Positions 25,967 through 34,592 of a stretch of 64,000 nt of DNA are shown here, piece by piece (position 1 is the stretch's first letter; each line of letters opens with the position of its first letter). The position numbers and the translations under genes are program-made. The notes beneath the pieces were generated by a model that made no database searches, had not been told where the DNA came from, and worked only from the letters and a program-made list of their open reading frames with translations. This stretch comes from Bradyrhizobium sp. BR 10289 (GTDB taxonomy: Bacteria; Pseudomonadota; Alphaproteobacteria; Rhizobiales; Xanthobacteraceae): assembly GCF_019455385.1 (NCBI RefSeq), contig NZ_JACOFR010000011.1:62001-126000 (forward strand), in the 5' to 3' direction.

Positions 25967-28780
25967 CTATTGGCCGAGCCGTTCGATCAGGGCCGGTGCG
26001 TGCACCTGGTCGGCCTTGTAGTTGCCGGTCAGCGTGTACATGACGATGTTGGCGCCGGCGCGGTAGGCGAATTCTCGCTGGCGGTTGTCGCCGCCGGTCA
26101 CCGGCAGCATGTATTGTCCGTCGGGGCGCACGGCCCAGGCGCCGGCGAGGTCGTTCGAGGTGATGATGATCGGCGAGACGCCGTCGCCGCCGCGGGCCGG
26201 CCGCTGCGCGCTGTCCTCGTCGTCCTCGCGCGGCAGGCTTTCGACCCAGGTCTGGCCGGTGTTGAAGCGGCCGGGGAAGTCGCGCAGCAGATAGAAGGTC
26301 TTGGTCAGCACGTGCTCGCGCGGCACCGGCTCGAGCTCGGGCACGTCGAGCGAGGACAGGATCTCGCGGAGCGTCCGCATGCCGGGCGTCTGCGACGTGC
26401 CGTTGTCGCCGGGCGGCGCCTCGATCGCATCGCGGGTGTCAAACAGCACGGTGCCGCCCTGCTTCATATAGGCGTCGATCTTGTTGATGGCGTCCTGCGG
26501 CGGCTTCGGCGCGCCGGGCACGATCGGCCAGTAGATCAGCGGGAAGAAGGCGAGCTCGTCGCGGGCGGGATCGATGCCGACGGGATCGCCGGCCTCCAGC
26601 GCAGTGCGCTGCGCCAGGAACAGCGTCAGCCCTGACAGGCCGGCCTTGACGATCGAATCGACGTCGGCATTGCCTGTCACCACATAGGCGAGGCGGGTCT
26701 GCGACACCGCCTTCATCGCGAATTCGTCGGAGGCGCCGTCGGCGCGCGAGGGCGTCGGCGCCAGCACCGCGCCGCCAGCCAGCGCAAGGCCGAGCAGGAT
26801 CATTGCGGTCGCGGCGCGGCGGCGTAGCAGCGCGGCGAGGCCGCCGCCGAGCAGCGCGACGATGAGGGCGTCGACCAAGAACAGCGCCAGCGCCGTCGAC
26901 AGCAGCCAGCCACGCAGGTCGCGCGGCTCGGCATTGGTGTAGGTGGCGTGCCGGGCGTGCAGGCTGGATGTGTTCAGGGCTGCGATGCGGTCGGCGGCAG
27001 CAAGCGTGTTCACGGCGAGTGGTCCTTCTGCCGGACCATAGAAGCCGGGCGGGTGATCGGGCGTGGCGCGGTCGCGATAATCGGCCGGCAGCGGCTTGGC
27101 GGTCGCCGGCGGCGGGCCGAAAGCGCCGAAGCCGTCGAGGATGTGCAGCGGCGCCACCGTCTCCGTGGTCGCTTCGCTGGCCACGCCGGCGCCGGGCTTG
27201 GCGGTGTAGCCGGACATGTCGACCACCCGGCGGAGCATCTCGACGAAGATGCCCGACATCGGCAGGTCCGACCAGCGCATGTCGGCGCTGACATGGAACA
27301 GGCTGACGATGCCCTTGCCGCGATGCTCGCCAGTGACGAGCGGCGTGCCGTCTTCAAGCGAGGCCCAGCTCTTGGTCGCGAGCACCGCATCGGGCTCGGC
27401 CAGCACCTGCCGGCTCACAGTGACGTCCTTGGGGACGACGACGCCGGCGAACGGGCCGTCGGCGGCGAAAGAGGCGAGATGCTGCGGCTTCTCCCAGGTC
27501 AGGCTGCCGCCGAGCGTGCGGCCGCCCTTGCGCAGCTTGACCGGCACCAGATCGTCCTCGGCCTGCGCCAGGCGCGGCCCTGCGAAGCGCACCAGCACGC
27601 CGCCCTGGTCGATCCAGGCGTTGAGGCGCTCGCGGATCTCGGGCGCGATGGTGCCGACATCGGCGAGGATGATCATCGGCAGCTTCTGGTCGAGGAACTG
27701 CGTGATGCCCTGCTGCGGCGAGCCCTTGTCGGCGAGCCTGACGTCGGCGAACGGCGCCAGCGCACGGGTGAGATAGAAGGTTGGCGCCAGCAGCGGCTGC
27801 GCGGTCTCGCTGGTCGAGCCCGAGACGATGCCGATGGCGCGGCGCCGCCAGCGCTTGTCGAGCAGCTGCACCGCGCCGGCGGAGCGCTCGCCGGAGATTT
27901 CGAGCCGGGTGATGTCATTGCGCAGCTCGACCGGCAGGTCGAACGCCGCGTCGGTCTCCTTGTCCTGCGGGCCGAACGAGAAGCGCGCCTCGCCGATCGG
28001 CGAGGCCTTCTGGTCGAGCGCGCGCACGGTGCCGACGGCAATGCCGCTGTCGGTGCGCAGCACCTTCACCGTCATCTTGGCGGCGGCGTTCTCGGCTGCG
28101 ACCAGCGCCAGTGGGGAAGACGTGCCGCCTTCGAAGATGGTCAGGCTGCGGTCGCCCAAGGTCTTGCCGAGGCCGGTCACGAACTCCTCGCCGCGGCCGG
28201 TGTCGACGCCATCCGACAGCCAGGCGATCTCGCAATCGCCGGTCGCTTTCAGGAAGCGATCGACAGCCGCGAGCGTGTCGACGCGGTCGATCGAGTACGG
28301 CTTTGGCGTGATCTGCCGCAGCGCGACGCGCGCGGCGCCCGCCGGCATCAGCGTGATGTCGCGGTTCGGCTCGGACAGCGGCACCAGCGCGATGGCGCGG
28401 CGGTCGTTGTCGGCATTGGCGATCAATTCGTCGGCGGCCCGGATCCTGACGTCCCAGTTCGAGGCGGCGCTCCAGCCGTCGTCGAGCATGATCATCAGCG
28501 GCGCCTTGCTGCCGGCGACGCCTGTTTGCGGATTCCAGATCGGGCCGGCGGCGGCGAAAATGACGAGGGCCGCAGCCAGGAGCCGCAACGCGGTCAGCCA
28601 CCACGGCGTCCGCGACGGCGTCTCCTCCCGTGGCGCGATGTCGAACAGGAGGCGCGTCGGCGGAAACTCGATCCGGCGCGGCCGCGGCGGCGTCACGCGC
28701 AGGAGCCACCACAGCACCGGCAGGCTGATGAGGCCGATCAGGAGCAGCGGTTCGGTGAAGGCGAGCGGCAATCCCATCAT
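25967..28780 (-). CDS. BatA-like/DUF4159 membrane protein
   Basis: This protein of 937 residues starts with an aerotolerance-regulator (BatA) type N-terminus: a hydrophobic segment at about 8-28, then RRIEFPPTRLLFDI, then a second segment near 60-80. A large domain follows, with a partial vWA-like stretch (APLMIMLDDGWSAASNW near 93). Two further membrane helices lie near 610-660. The C-terminal DUF4159 domain is at about 705-925, with YWPIVPGAPKPPQ and GGTVLFDTRD. It overlaps the DUF58 gene by four bases (ATGA). In MoxR systems such proteins form membrane complexes with unknown clients. Confidence 0.82.
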   Translation of the reverse strand: MMGLPLAFTEPLLLIGLISLPVLWWLLRVTPPRPRRIEFPPTRLLFDIAPREETPSRTPWWLTALRLLAAALVIFAAAGPIWNPQTGVAGSKAPLMIMLDDGWSAASNWDVRIRAADELIANADNDRRAIALVPLSEPNRDITLMPAGAARVALRQITPKPYSIDRVDTLAAVDRFLKATGDCEIAWLSDGVDTGRGEEFVTGLGKTLGDRSLTIFEGGTSSPLALVAAENAAAKMTVKVLRTDSGIAVGTVRALDQKASPIGEARFSFGPQDKETDAAFDLPVELRNDITRLEISGERSAGAVQLLDKRWRRRAIGIVSGSTSETAQPLLAPTFYLTRALAPFADVRLADKGSPQQGITQFLDQKLPMIILADVGTIAPEIRERLNAWIDQGGVLVRFAGPRLAQAEDDLVPVKLRKGGRTLGGSLTWEKPQHLASFAADGPFAGVVVPKDVTVSRQVLAEPDAVLATKSWASLEDGTPLVTGEHRGKGIVSLFHVSADMRWSDLPMSGIFVEMLRRVVDMSGYTAKPGAGVASEATTETVAPLHILDGFGAFGPPPATAKPLPADYRDRATPDHPPGFYGPAEGPLAVNTLAAADRIAALNTSSLHARHATYTNAEPRDLRGWLLSTALALFLVDALIVALLGGGLAALLRRRAATAMILLGLALAGGAVLAPTPSRADGASDEFAMKAVSQTRLAYVVTGNADVDSIVKAGLSGLTLFLAQRTALEAGDPVGIDPARDELAFFPLIYWPIVPGAPKPPQDAINKIDAYMKQGGTVLFDTRDAIEAPPGDNGTSQTPGMRTLREILSSLDVPELEPVPREHVLTKTFYLLRDFPGRFNTGQTWVESLPREDDEDSAQRPARGGDGVSPIIITSNDLAGAWAVRPDGQYMLPVTGGDNRQREFAYRAGANIVMYTLTGNYKADQVHAPALIERLGQ

Positions 28781-29724
28781 GCGGCCGGCCCCGCCTTGAT
28801 GGTCGAGCTGCGCGCGCCGGATTTGCTCACCTGCATGCCGGCATGCAGGAACAGCAGCAGTTCGGCAGCGGAGCGGTCGGTCGCATGTGTCGTGAACAGC
28901 CAGTCCAGCCGCGAGGTCTCGGCGCGGATCTGGTCGCGGTGCAGCGCAAGGCGTGCAGTGTAATCCTGCGCCCAGCTTTCGGCGCGCCCGGCCGTGATGA
29001 CGCCGGCGCCTTCCGGCTCCACGAACTCGATGCGGCCGGAATAGGGGAACGATTCTTCGGCGGGATCGACCACCTGCACCAGTGTGCCATGCGCGCCGGC
29101 GCCGGAGAGACCCGCGAGCGTCGCCGTGATCTCTGATATCGGCGACCAGAAGTCCGACAGCACGATGATCTCGGCGAGCGCGGAGGGCACGAAGGACGGC
29201 GGCAGGCTGGGCCGGCCGGCATCGTCATGCAGCATCGCTTGCGCCATCTTGTCGATGACGCTGCGGCTCGCGGTCGGCGCCATCAGCCCGGGGACGCCGA
29301 CGCGCTCGCCGCCGGAGACCAAGAGCTCGGCCAGCGCGAAAGCGACGATCAGCGTACGCTCCAATTTAGATTCGCGCGCGGTCTTCGAGGCGAACGCCAT
29401 CGACGGCGAGCGGTCCGGCCAGATCCAGACCGTGTGGGACGCTTCCCATTCGAGCTCGCGGACATAGAGATGATCGTCACGCGCCGATCTCCGCCAGTCG
29501 ACGTTCTGCGACGGCTCGCCCGAGACGAAGCGGCGATATTGCCAAAAATTCTCGCCGGAGCCGGCGCGGCGCCGGCCGTGCAGACCGTGGATGACGTTGG
29601 CGGCGATGCGGCGGGCTTCCAGCACGAGGCGCGGCAAGGAAGCTGCGAGCGTGCGGCTTTCGCCATCGGCACGTCGGATCGCGATGATCTCCTTGCCCGT
29701 GTGCCCGTCCTCTGCGGCCATCAA
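28777..29724 (-). CDS. DUF58 domain protein
   Basis: This protein of 315 residues has the diagnostic DUF58 pattern GSGENFWQYRRFVSGEPSQN then DWRRSARDDHLYVRE (about 55-92). A vWA-like second half follows (WIWPDRSPSMAF near 102-113, where the MIDAS-like DxSxS reads DRSPS). It has no membrane segment. DUF58 proteins are regularly encoded beside MoxR ATPases and are thought to work with them. The start overlaps the MoxR stop (ATGA). Confidence 0.87.
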   Translation of the reverse strand: MMAAEDGHTGKEIIAIRRADGESRTLAASLPRLVLEARRIAANVIHGLHGRRRAGSGENFWQYRRFVSGEPSQNVDWRRSARDDHLYVRELEWEASHTVWIWPDRSPSMAFASKTARESKLERTLIVAFALAELLVSGGERVGVPGLMAPTASRSVIDKMAQAMLHDDAGRPSLPPSFVPSALAEIIVLSDFWSPISEITATLAGLSGAGAHGTLVQVVDPAEESFPYSGRIEFVEPEGAGVITAGRAESWAQDYTARLALHRDQIRAETSRLDWLFTTHATDRSAAELLLFLHAGMQVSKSGARSSTIKAGPAA

Positions 29725-30719
29725 CCGATCCGTGTCTTGAGCTGCTTGATCACGTCCGGAATCGTGCGGCCTTCGGCGCGCGCCTGGAACGTCAGCGCCA
29801 TGCGGTGCTTGAGCACGGGCTCGGCAAGGTCGAGCACGTCGTCGATCGAGGGGGCGAGACGCCCATCGATCAGCGCGCGGGCGCGCACGGCGAGCATCAG
29901 GGATTGGCTGGCGCGCGGGCCGGGGCCCCAGGCGATGAACTTGCCGGTCTCGCCGGCGTCGGGGCCCGGGCGCGCCGAGCGTACCAGCGAAAGGATCGCC
30001 TCGACGACGGAATCGCCGACCGGCAGGCGGCGCACCAGCCGCTGCGCGGTGATCAGCGCGTCGGCCGTCAGCGACGCCTTCGCCAGCGTCTCCTCGGCGC
30101 CTGTCGTTTCGAACAGGATGCGGCGCTCGGCGTCGCGATCGGGATAGTCGACGTCGATCTCCATCAGGAAGCGGTCGAGCTGCGCTTCCGGCAGCGGATA
30201 GGTGCCTTCCTGCTCCAGCGGGTTTTGCGTGGCGAGCACGTGGAACGGCTTCGGCAGATCGTGACGCGCGCCGGCGACCGTGATGTGCTGCTCCTGCATC
30301 GCCTGCAGCAGCGCCGATTGCGTGCGCGGCGAGGCGCGGTTGATCTCGTCGGCCATCAGGAGCTGCGCGAACACGGGACCGGAGATGAAGCGGAAGGCGC
30401 GCTTGCCGGCGGTGCTTTCGTCCAGCACCTCGGCGCCGAGAATGTCCGACGGCATCAGATCGGGCGTGAACTGGATGCGCTTGGCATCAAGGCCGAGCGT
30501 GACGCCGAGCGTCTCGACCAGCTTGGTTTTCGCAAGACCGGGCACGCCGATCAGCAGCGCATGGCCGCCCGAGAGGATCGTGACCAGCGTGTTCTCGACC
30601 ACGCGGTCCTGGCCGAAGATGACGGAGCCGATCGCCTCCTTCGCCGCGCGAACCTGGGCCGACACCTGCTCCGCCGAACGGACGATCCCGTCCTCGAGTT
30701 TCTCGACACTCTCCGCCAT
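29721..30719 (-). CDS. MoxR family AAA+ ATPase
   Basis: This is a chaperone-like ATPase of 332 residues. Walker A is GVPGLAKTKL near 79-88, Walker B is LLMADEINRA near 138-147, sensor 1 lies in HVLATQNPLEQEG, and there is a C-terminal lid. MoxR proteins remodel or activate client complexes, often together with vWA-domain proteins such as those encoded next. First gene of the operon MoxR-DUF58-DUF4159-membrane protein, with the ATG behind GGAGCTGACGG. Confidence 0.93.
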   Translation of the reverse strand: MAESVEKLEDGIVRSAEQVSAQVRAAKEAIGSVIFGQDRVVENTLVTILSGGHALLIGVPGLAKTKLVETLGVTLGLDAKRIQFTPDLMPSDILGAEVLDESTAGKRAFRFISGPVFAQLLMADEINRASPRTQSALLQAMQEQHITVAGARHDLPKPFHVLATQNPLEQEGTYPLPEAQLDRFLMEIDVDYPDRDAERRILFETTGAEETLAKASLTADALITAQRLVRRLPVGDSVVEAILSLVRSARPGPDAGETGKFIAWGPGPRASQSLMLAVRARALIDGRLAPSIDDVLDLAEPVLKHRMALTFQARAEGRTIPDVIKQLKTRIG

Positions 30720-30999
30720 CCGTCAGCTCCTTAGGTCCGCCACGCGGCTTTCTTGCGTCGTCACGTCAACTCATCACATGGGGCCTATGCTAGACTTGCA
30801 GGAACGCCAGCAGGAAGGCCATGTATTCGTTGAATTAACCTATCCCCACCTTATCGGCTTAAGGGTATGTAGGGCATCACGAAGTGGCGACCTCCACACC
30901 GGATGAATCCGGGGTGGAACCGAGCACCAACATACAACGTAGACCTGCACCAATCGTGCCAAATGACATCCGTGCCAAATGACAAAGTCAGGGCAAACC
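30720..30999. other. Divergent intergenic region with a 14-base direct repeat
   Basis: No gene is seen in these 280 bases. At 30955-30968 and 30971-30984 the sequence CGTGCCAAATGACA occurs twice, 16 bases apart start to start, directly upstream of the DUF1285 gene. This spacing of about one and a half helix turns could be a tandem operator or the product of a small duplication. No clear promoter hexamers could be assigned. Confidence 0.5.
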
Positions 31000-31611
31000 A
31001 TGGCGAACCAAGGGCAGAGCGCCGAACGCGGTCTTGAGGGGCTGACTGCCGCCGCCAAAAGTGCTGCCAGTGCCGAAGGCGCCAAAAAGGGCCTGCCTCC
31101 GGTGCATCTGTGGAATCCGCCGTTTTGCGGCGATCTCGACATCCGAATCGCCAGTGATGGTACTTGGTTCTACATGGGGACGCCAATCGGCCGGCACGCG
31201 CTGGTCCGGCTGTTTTCGACGATCCTGAAGCGCGAGGGCGACAAGCATTTCCTGGTGACGCCGGTGGAGAAGGTCGGCATCCGCGTCGACGACGCGCCGT
31301 TCATGGCGGTGGAGATGCTGAAGGCGGGCGAGGACAACCATCGCGTGCTGAGCTTCCGGACCAATGTCGACGACTGGGTGACCTGCGATGCTGCGCACCG
31401 GCTGCGCTTCGAGCAGGCCAAGGACGGCGGCCTGACGCCGTATTTGCATGTCCGTGCCGATCTCTGGGCCAAGGTGACCCGTGCGCTCTATTACGATCTG
31501 GTTGACATGGGCGAGGAGCGGATGGTCGATGGCCAGCCGATGTTCGGCGTCGAGTCGGCCGGCGAATTCTTCGCCATGGCCGACGCGGAGCAGGTGAGGG
31601 CCGCGCTTTGA
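31000..31611 (+). CDS. DUF1285 protein
   Basis: This protein of 203 residues has the DUF1285 pattern: PPVHLWNPPFCGDLDIRIASDGTWFYMG, then PIGRHALVRLFSTILKREGD, then YFLVTP-like HFLVTPVEKVGIRVDDAPF. It is soluble, and its function is unknown. I chose the ATG behind CAGGGCAAACC. An ATG seven codons earlier, inside the direct repeat, lacks a ribosome binding site. It is the first of four coupled genes (TTGA overlap with the next), an arrangement common in Hyphomicrobiales. Confidence 0.85.
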   Translation: MANQGQSAERGLEGLTAAAKSAASAEGAKKGLPPVHLWNPPFCGDLDIRIASDGTWFYMGTPIGRHALVRLFSTILKREGDKHFLVTPVEKVGIRVDDAPFMAVEMLKAGEDNHRVLSFRTNVDDWVTCDAAHRLRFEQAKDGGLTPYLHVRADLWAKVTRALYYDLVDMGEERMVDGQPMFGVESAGEFFAMADAEQVRAAL

Positions 31612-32279
31612 ACAAGCCAATCCTGAAGAGCGAGCCCGTCGCGATTGGCGCTGCGGATTTCTTCGCCCGCACGCGCGCGAGGCTCGGCTTCGACGTGCCG
31701 CCGGGACTGTTTGATCCGAATATCATCCCTGCCTCCGGCGATCCCGGCACCGACAAGATGCTGGAGATCATCGCGCGCGAGCAGCCGGTGCGTCCCGCTG
31801 CGGTGCTGATCGCGGTGGTCGACCGTCCCGAGCCGACCATCCTGCTGACGCAGCGCTCCGCCCATCTCAACGATCATGCCGGCCAGATCGCCTTTCCCGG
31901 CGGCAAGATCGACGCGACCGACGCATCCCCGCTCGATGCGGCGCTGCGCGAGGCCGAGGAGGAGGTCGGCCTGTCCCGCGACTTCGTCGAGCCGCTCGGC
32001 TATCTCGATCTCTACGGCACCGGCTTCGGCTTCCGCATCCTGCCGACGGTCGCAAAGGTGCGGCCCGGCTTCGAACTCACCATCAACCATTCCGAGGTCG
32101 ATGACGCCTTCGAGGTGCCGCTCTCCTTCCTGATGAACCCGGCGAACCATCAGTTGCACAGCAAGGAATTCCGCGGCATGGAGCGCTTCTACTACGCGAT
32201 GCCGTTCGCGGAGCGCTACATCTGGGGTGCGACGGCGGGCATGCTGCGTGTGCTGTATGAGCGGATCTATTCATCATGA
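31608..32279 (+). CDS. NUDIX hydrolase, CoA pyrophosphatase type (NudL-like)
   Basis: This protein of 223 residues has QIAFPGGKIDATDASPLDAA followed by LREAEEEVGL. This is a Nudix box with a CoA-pyrophosphatase-type upstream motif (LLTQRSAHLNDHAGQIAFPGG, near 80-100). Such enzymes cleave CoA to 4'-phosphopantetheine and 3',5'-ADP. The first Glu of the standard box is Asp here, which is normal for this subgroup. It begins with TTG overlapping the DUF1285 stop (TTGA). Confidence 0.87.
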   Translation: MNKPILKSEPVAIGAADFFARTRARLGFDVPPGLFDPNIIPASGDPGTDKMLEIIAREQPVRPAAVLIAVVDRPEPTILLTQRSAHLNDHAGQIAFPGGKIDATDASPLDAALREAEEEVGLSRDFVEPLGYLDLYGTGFGFRILPTVAKVRPGFELTINHSEVDDAFEVPLSFLMNPANHQLHSKEFRGMERFYYAMPFAERYIWGATAGMLRVLYERIYSS

Positions 32280-32539
32280 TCCGGCCGGTTCTCACCGAGA
32301 TCGGAATTTTCCTCATCCCCTTTGCCGTCTATGCGTTGTTCCTGGCCGCCACGCGCTCCGGCCTGTTCGTGCAATCGTCCTGGCCGGTCACGATCGTCGC
32401 GCGCCTCGTCCTGGCGGCGCTGGCGCTGGTGATCGCCGGCCTGATCGGCCTTGCGCATTTCTCCGGCGCGGCGCCGGATTCGACCTACGTTCCCGCCCAC
32501 ATCGAGAACGGCAAGCTCGTGCGGGGCAGGGAAAACTAA
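32276..32539 (+). CDS. DUF6111 small membrane protein
   Basis: This protein of 87 residues has two hydrophobic helices (about 5-27 and 38-60) and a short C-terminal tail with DSTYVPAHIENGKLVRGR. The pattern and position between the CoA pyrophosphatase and CCA genes match DUF6111. Its function is unknown to me. It overlaps the previous stop by four bases (ATGA). Confidence 0.8.
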   Translation: MIRPVLTEIGIFLIPFAVYALFLAATRSGLFVQSSWPVTIVARLVLAALALVIAGLIGLAHFSGAAPDSTYVPAHIENGKLVRGREN

Positions 32540-32561
32540 ATGGAAAGATAGGGGCCGGACG

Positions 32562-33818
32562 ATGAGCGCGGAGCCGATACTTGCGCATGCGCCCTGGCTG
32601 ACCGCAGGCGGGACCGCGCGCGTCCTGCAATTGCTGGGCACCGACGGCGAGGAGGCGCGCGTGGTCGGCGGCGCCGTCCGCAACGCGCTGCTCGACCTCG
32701 TGCCCGGTGATATCGACATCGCCACCACGGCGCGCCCCGAAGAGGTGATGCGGCGCGCCAAGGCGGCCGGCATCAAGAGCGTGCCGACCGGCATCGACCA
32801 CGGCACGATCACTCTGGTCATCGACAGCCACCCCTACGAAGTCACGACGCTGCGCGAGGACACCGAGACCTTCGGCCGCAAGGCCAAGGTCGCGTTCGGC
32901 CGCGACTGGGTGAAGGACGCCGAGCGGCGCGACTTCACCATGAACGGTCTCTCCGTCGATGCGCGCGGTGTGGTCTACGACTATGTCGGCGGCATCGCGG
33001 ATGCCAAAGCACGGCGCGTGCGCTTCATCGGCGATCCCGACCAGCGCATCGCCGAGGATTACTTGCGCATCCTGCGCTTCTTCCGCATCCACGCCGCCTT
33101 CGGCGCCGGCGCGCCCGACCGCGACGGTACGCTCGCCTGCATCCGGGGCCGTGCCGGCCTTGCCAGCCTGTCGGCCGAACGGGTGCGCATGGAGATGCTG
33201 AAGCTGCTGGTGGCCGAGGGCGCATCCGCGGCCGCATCGGTCATGGCCGAGGGCGGGCTGTTGCAGGCCCTGATCGGCGGCGTCGCCTATACCGGGCCGC
33301 TGCAGATGATGATCGCGATCGAGCACGAGCTCGGCCTCACCGCAAGTCCGACGCGGCGCCTCGCCGCGCTCACAGTGGCCGTGACCGAAGATGCAAAACG
33401 CCTCGCCTCGCGCCTGCGGCTGTCCAATGCCGAGGCCAAGGCCTTGGATTCGATGGGGCATCGCTGGTGGCGCTTCGCCACCAAGGACGAGGCCAGTGCG
33501 CGGCGACTGCTGTACCGGCTCGGGCCGGAACGCTATCACGATCGCGTCTTGCTCGGCTGGGCGCGTGCGGCGAGCGACGTGCATTCGTCGCACTGGCGCG
33601 CGCTCGCAGAGCTGCCGCAGCGCTGGACGGCGCCGAAATTTCCGCTGAAGGCCGCCGACTTCATCGCGCGCGGCATGGCGGAAGGGCCGGCGCTCGGACA
33701 TGTGTTGACACTCGCCGAGGACGCCTGGCTTGCGGCGGATTTTCCGCTGGAGGAAGCCGCGCTGGCTGCCATCGCAGATCAAGCTGTAGTCCGCGTCAGC
33801 CGCGACGGGAAAACGTGA
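32562..33818 (+). CDS. cca: CCA tRNA nucleotidyltransferase
   Basis: This enzyme adds or repairs the 3'-CCA end of tRNA. It has 418 residues of the class II type. It has RVVGGAVRNALL (about 32-43), the catalytic carboxylates in GDIDIATTA, the neck RRDFTMNGLSVD, and the ATP-selecting EDYLRILRFFR. A helical body and tail follow. The start follows AGGGGCCGGACG. The last 40 codons (GHVLTLAEDAWLAADFPLEE onward) recur at 37998-38120 and in decayed form near 35605-35795, which implies that this 3' end was replaced during an insertion event. Confidence 0.93.
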   Translation: MSAEPILAHAPWLTAGGTARVLQLLGTDGEEARVVGGAVRNALLDLVPGDIDIATTARPEEVMRRAKAAGIKSVPTGIDHGTITLVIDSHPYEVTTLREDTETFGRKAKVAFGRDWVKDAERRDFTMNGLSVDARGVVYDYVGGIADAKARRVRFIGDPDQRIAEDYLRILRFFRIHAAFGAGAPDRDGTLACIRGRAGLASLSAERVRMEMLKLLVAEGASAAASVMAEGGLLQALIGGVAYTGPLQMMIAIEHELGLTASPTRRLAALTVAVTEDAKRLASRLRLSNAEAKALDSMGHRWWRFATKDEASARRLLYRLGPERYHDRVLLGWARAASDVHSSHWRALAELPQRWTAPKFPLKAADFIARGMAEGPALGHVLTLAEDAWLAADFPLEEAALAAIADQAVVRVSRDGKT

Positions 33819-33852
33819 CGCTCGCTTTCAGGCTTCTCCAGCAACTCCAAAG

Positions 33853-33875
33853 CCGTTCCGATTCTATCGGAACGG
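33853..33875. repeat. Perfect hairpin after cca
   Basis: CCGTTCCGA-ttcta-TCGGAACGG forms a 9-base perfect stem, extended by AAGCC/GGCT outside. It lies between the convergent cca gene and the small membrane-protein gene. It may act as a transcript end for either but lacks a T run. Confidence 0.6.
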
Positions 33876-33883
33876 GAAAGGCT

Positions 33884-34189
33884 CTAAAGAATGCCCTGCG
33901 CGACCGCGGTATCACGGTCGACTTGCTTTTGACGAACGATCGCCAATTCTCTCCGGCACGCGGTGAATGCGGTGTCGGTGGAGCGGATGCCGAGCGTCCC
34001 GCAGACGTCGCGATCCTCCTCCGCTATCGTCCGTTCGAGATATTCGCGTGCGGCGTCGCGCATGGCGGGGTGGGAAATGAACAGCGCGTGCAGACCATAG
34101 GCGAGCAGGCCGGCAATGAGGAGCCCAGGGCCAAATGCAGGGAGCGGGATGTGGCGGAGACTGGGCGCATTGGTTTTGGTTTCGGTCAT
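33884..34189 (-). CDS. Hypothetical membrane protein (101 aa)
   Basis: This protein of 101 residues has one membrane helix (about 20-40, FGPGLLIAGLLAYGLHALFI). A soluble part follows with SHPAMRDAAREYLERTIAEEDRD and two Cys (VCGTLGIR and TACRREL). I do not recognise the family. It is convergent with cca and is the first cargo gene of module A in the insertion region. I chose the ATG of MTETKT. An in-frame ATG seven codons upstream is also possible. Confidence 0.6.
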   Translation of the reverse strand: MTETKTNAPSLRHIPLPAFGPGLLIAGLLAYGLHALFISHPAMRDAAREYLERTIAEEDRDVCGTLGIRSTDTAFTACRRELAIVRQKQVDRDTAVAQGIL

Positions 34190-34210
34190 GAAAATCTCAT
34201 TGAAAATCAA

Positions 34211-34592
34211 GGTTGACAGGAAAGTGGTTGTTCGCAGGCAGCGCCAGAATAGCCTCCGGACCGGGGCAGGCGCTTGGAAAACCCTGCGTATATAATCGCC
34301 GGCGCGTTCCCTAACTCGAATGACCCGAAGCCATTGTGCGGCCGGGCAGTCTTGCCGTTCTCAAGGAGACCCCATCGGCTCGCCGCAATCCACGCAATGT
34401 TTTCCACGCGCCATGCCGCGATTGCACTTAGCCTGCTGAGAAGTCGCCCGGACAGGAAATCGAGTCGATTGCTTGTTCGCCGAATTTGACTTGCTGCCCG
34501 GCTCGGGAGACCTGGATTACCGACGTTATTTATCGCCAATCTGTTCGATCCATTTCCAGATCTGCTCAATTCATTTCCAGAGGATCATTGCC
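34211..34592. other. Non-coding stretch upstream of the cytochrome c gene
   Basis: I see no convincing gene in these 382 bases. Short frames on both strands lack ribosome binding sites and family features. Just before the cytochrome gene, a 21-base unit is duplicated in tandem with small differences (about 34540-34581, both units ending CATTTCCAGA). The AGAGGATC ribosome binding site follows directly. Confidence 0.55.

Noticed and set aside
26948..28963. Antisense open frame of about 670 codons across the DUF4159 gene
   Set aside because: It is a shadow of the sense gene by codon bias, without start signal or domain.
34207..34569. Minus-strand frame of 120 codons upstream of the cytochrome c gene
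   Set aside because: It has no ribosome binding site or recognisable feature, and its start overlaps the tandem duplication and the cytochrome leader.
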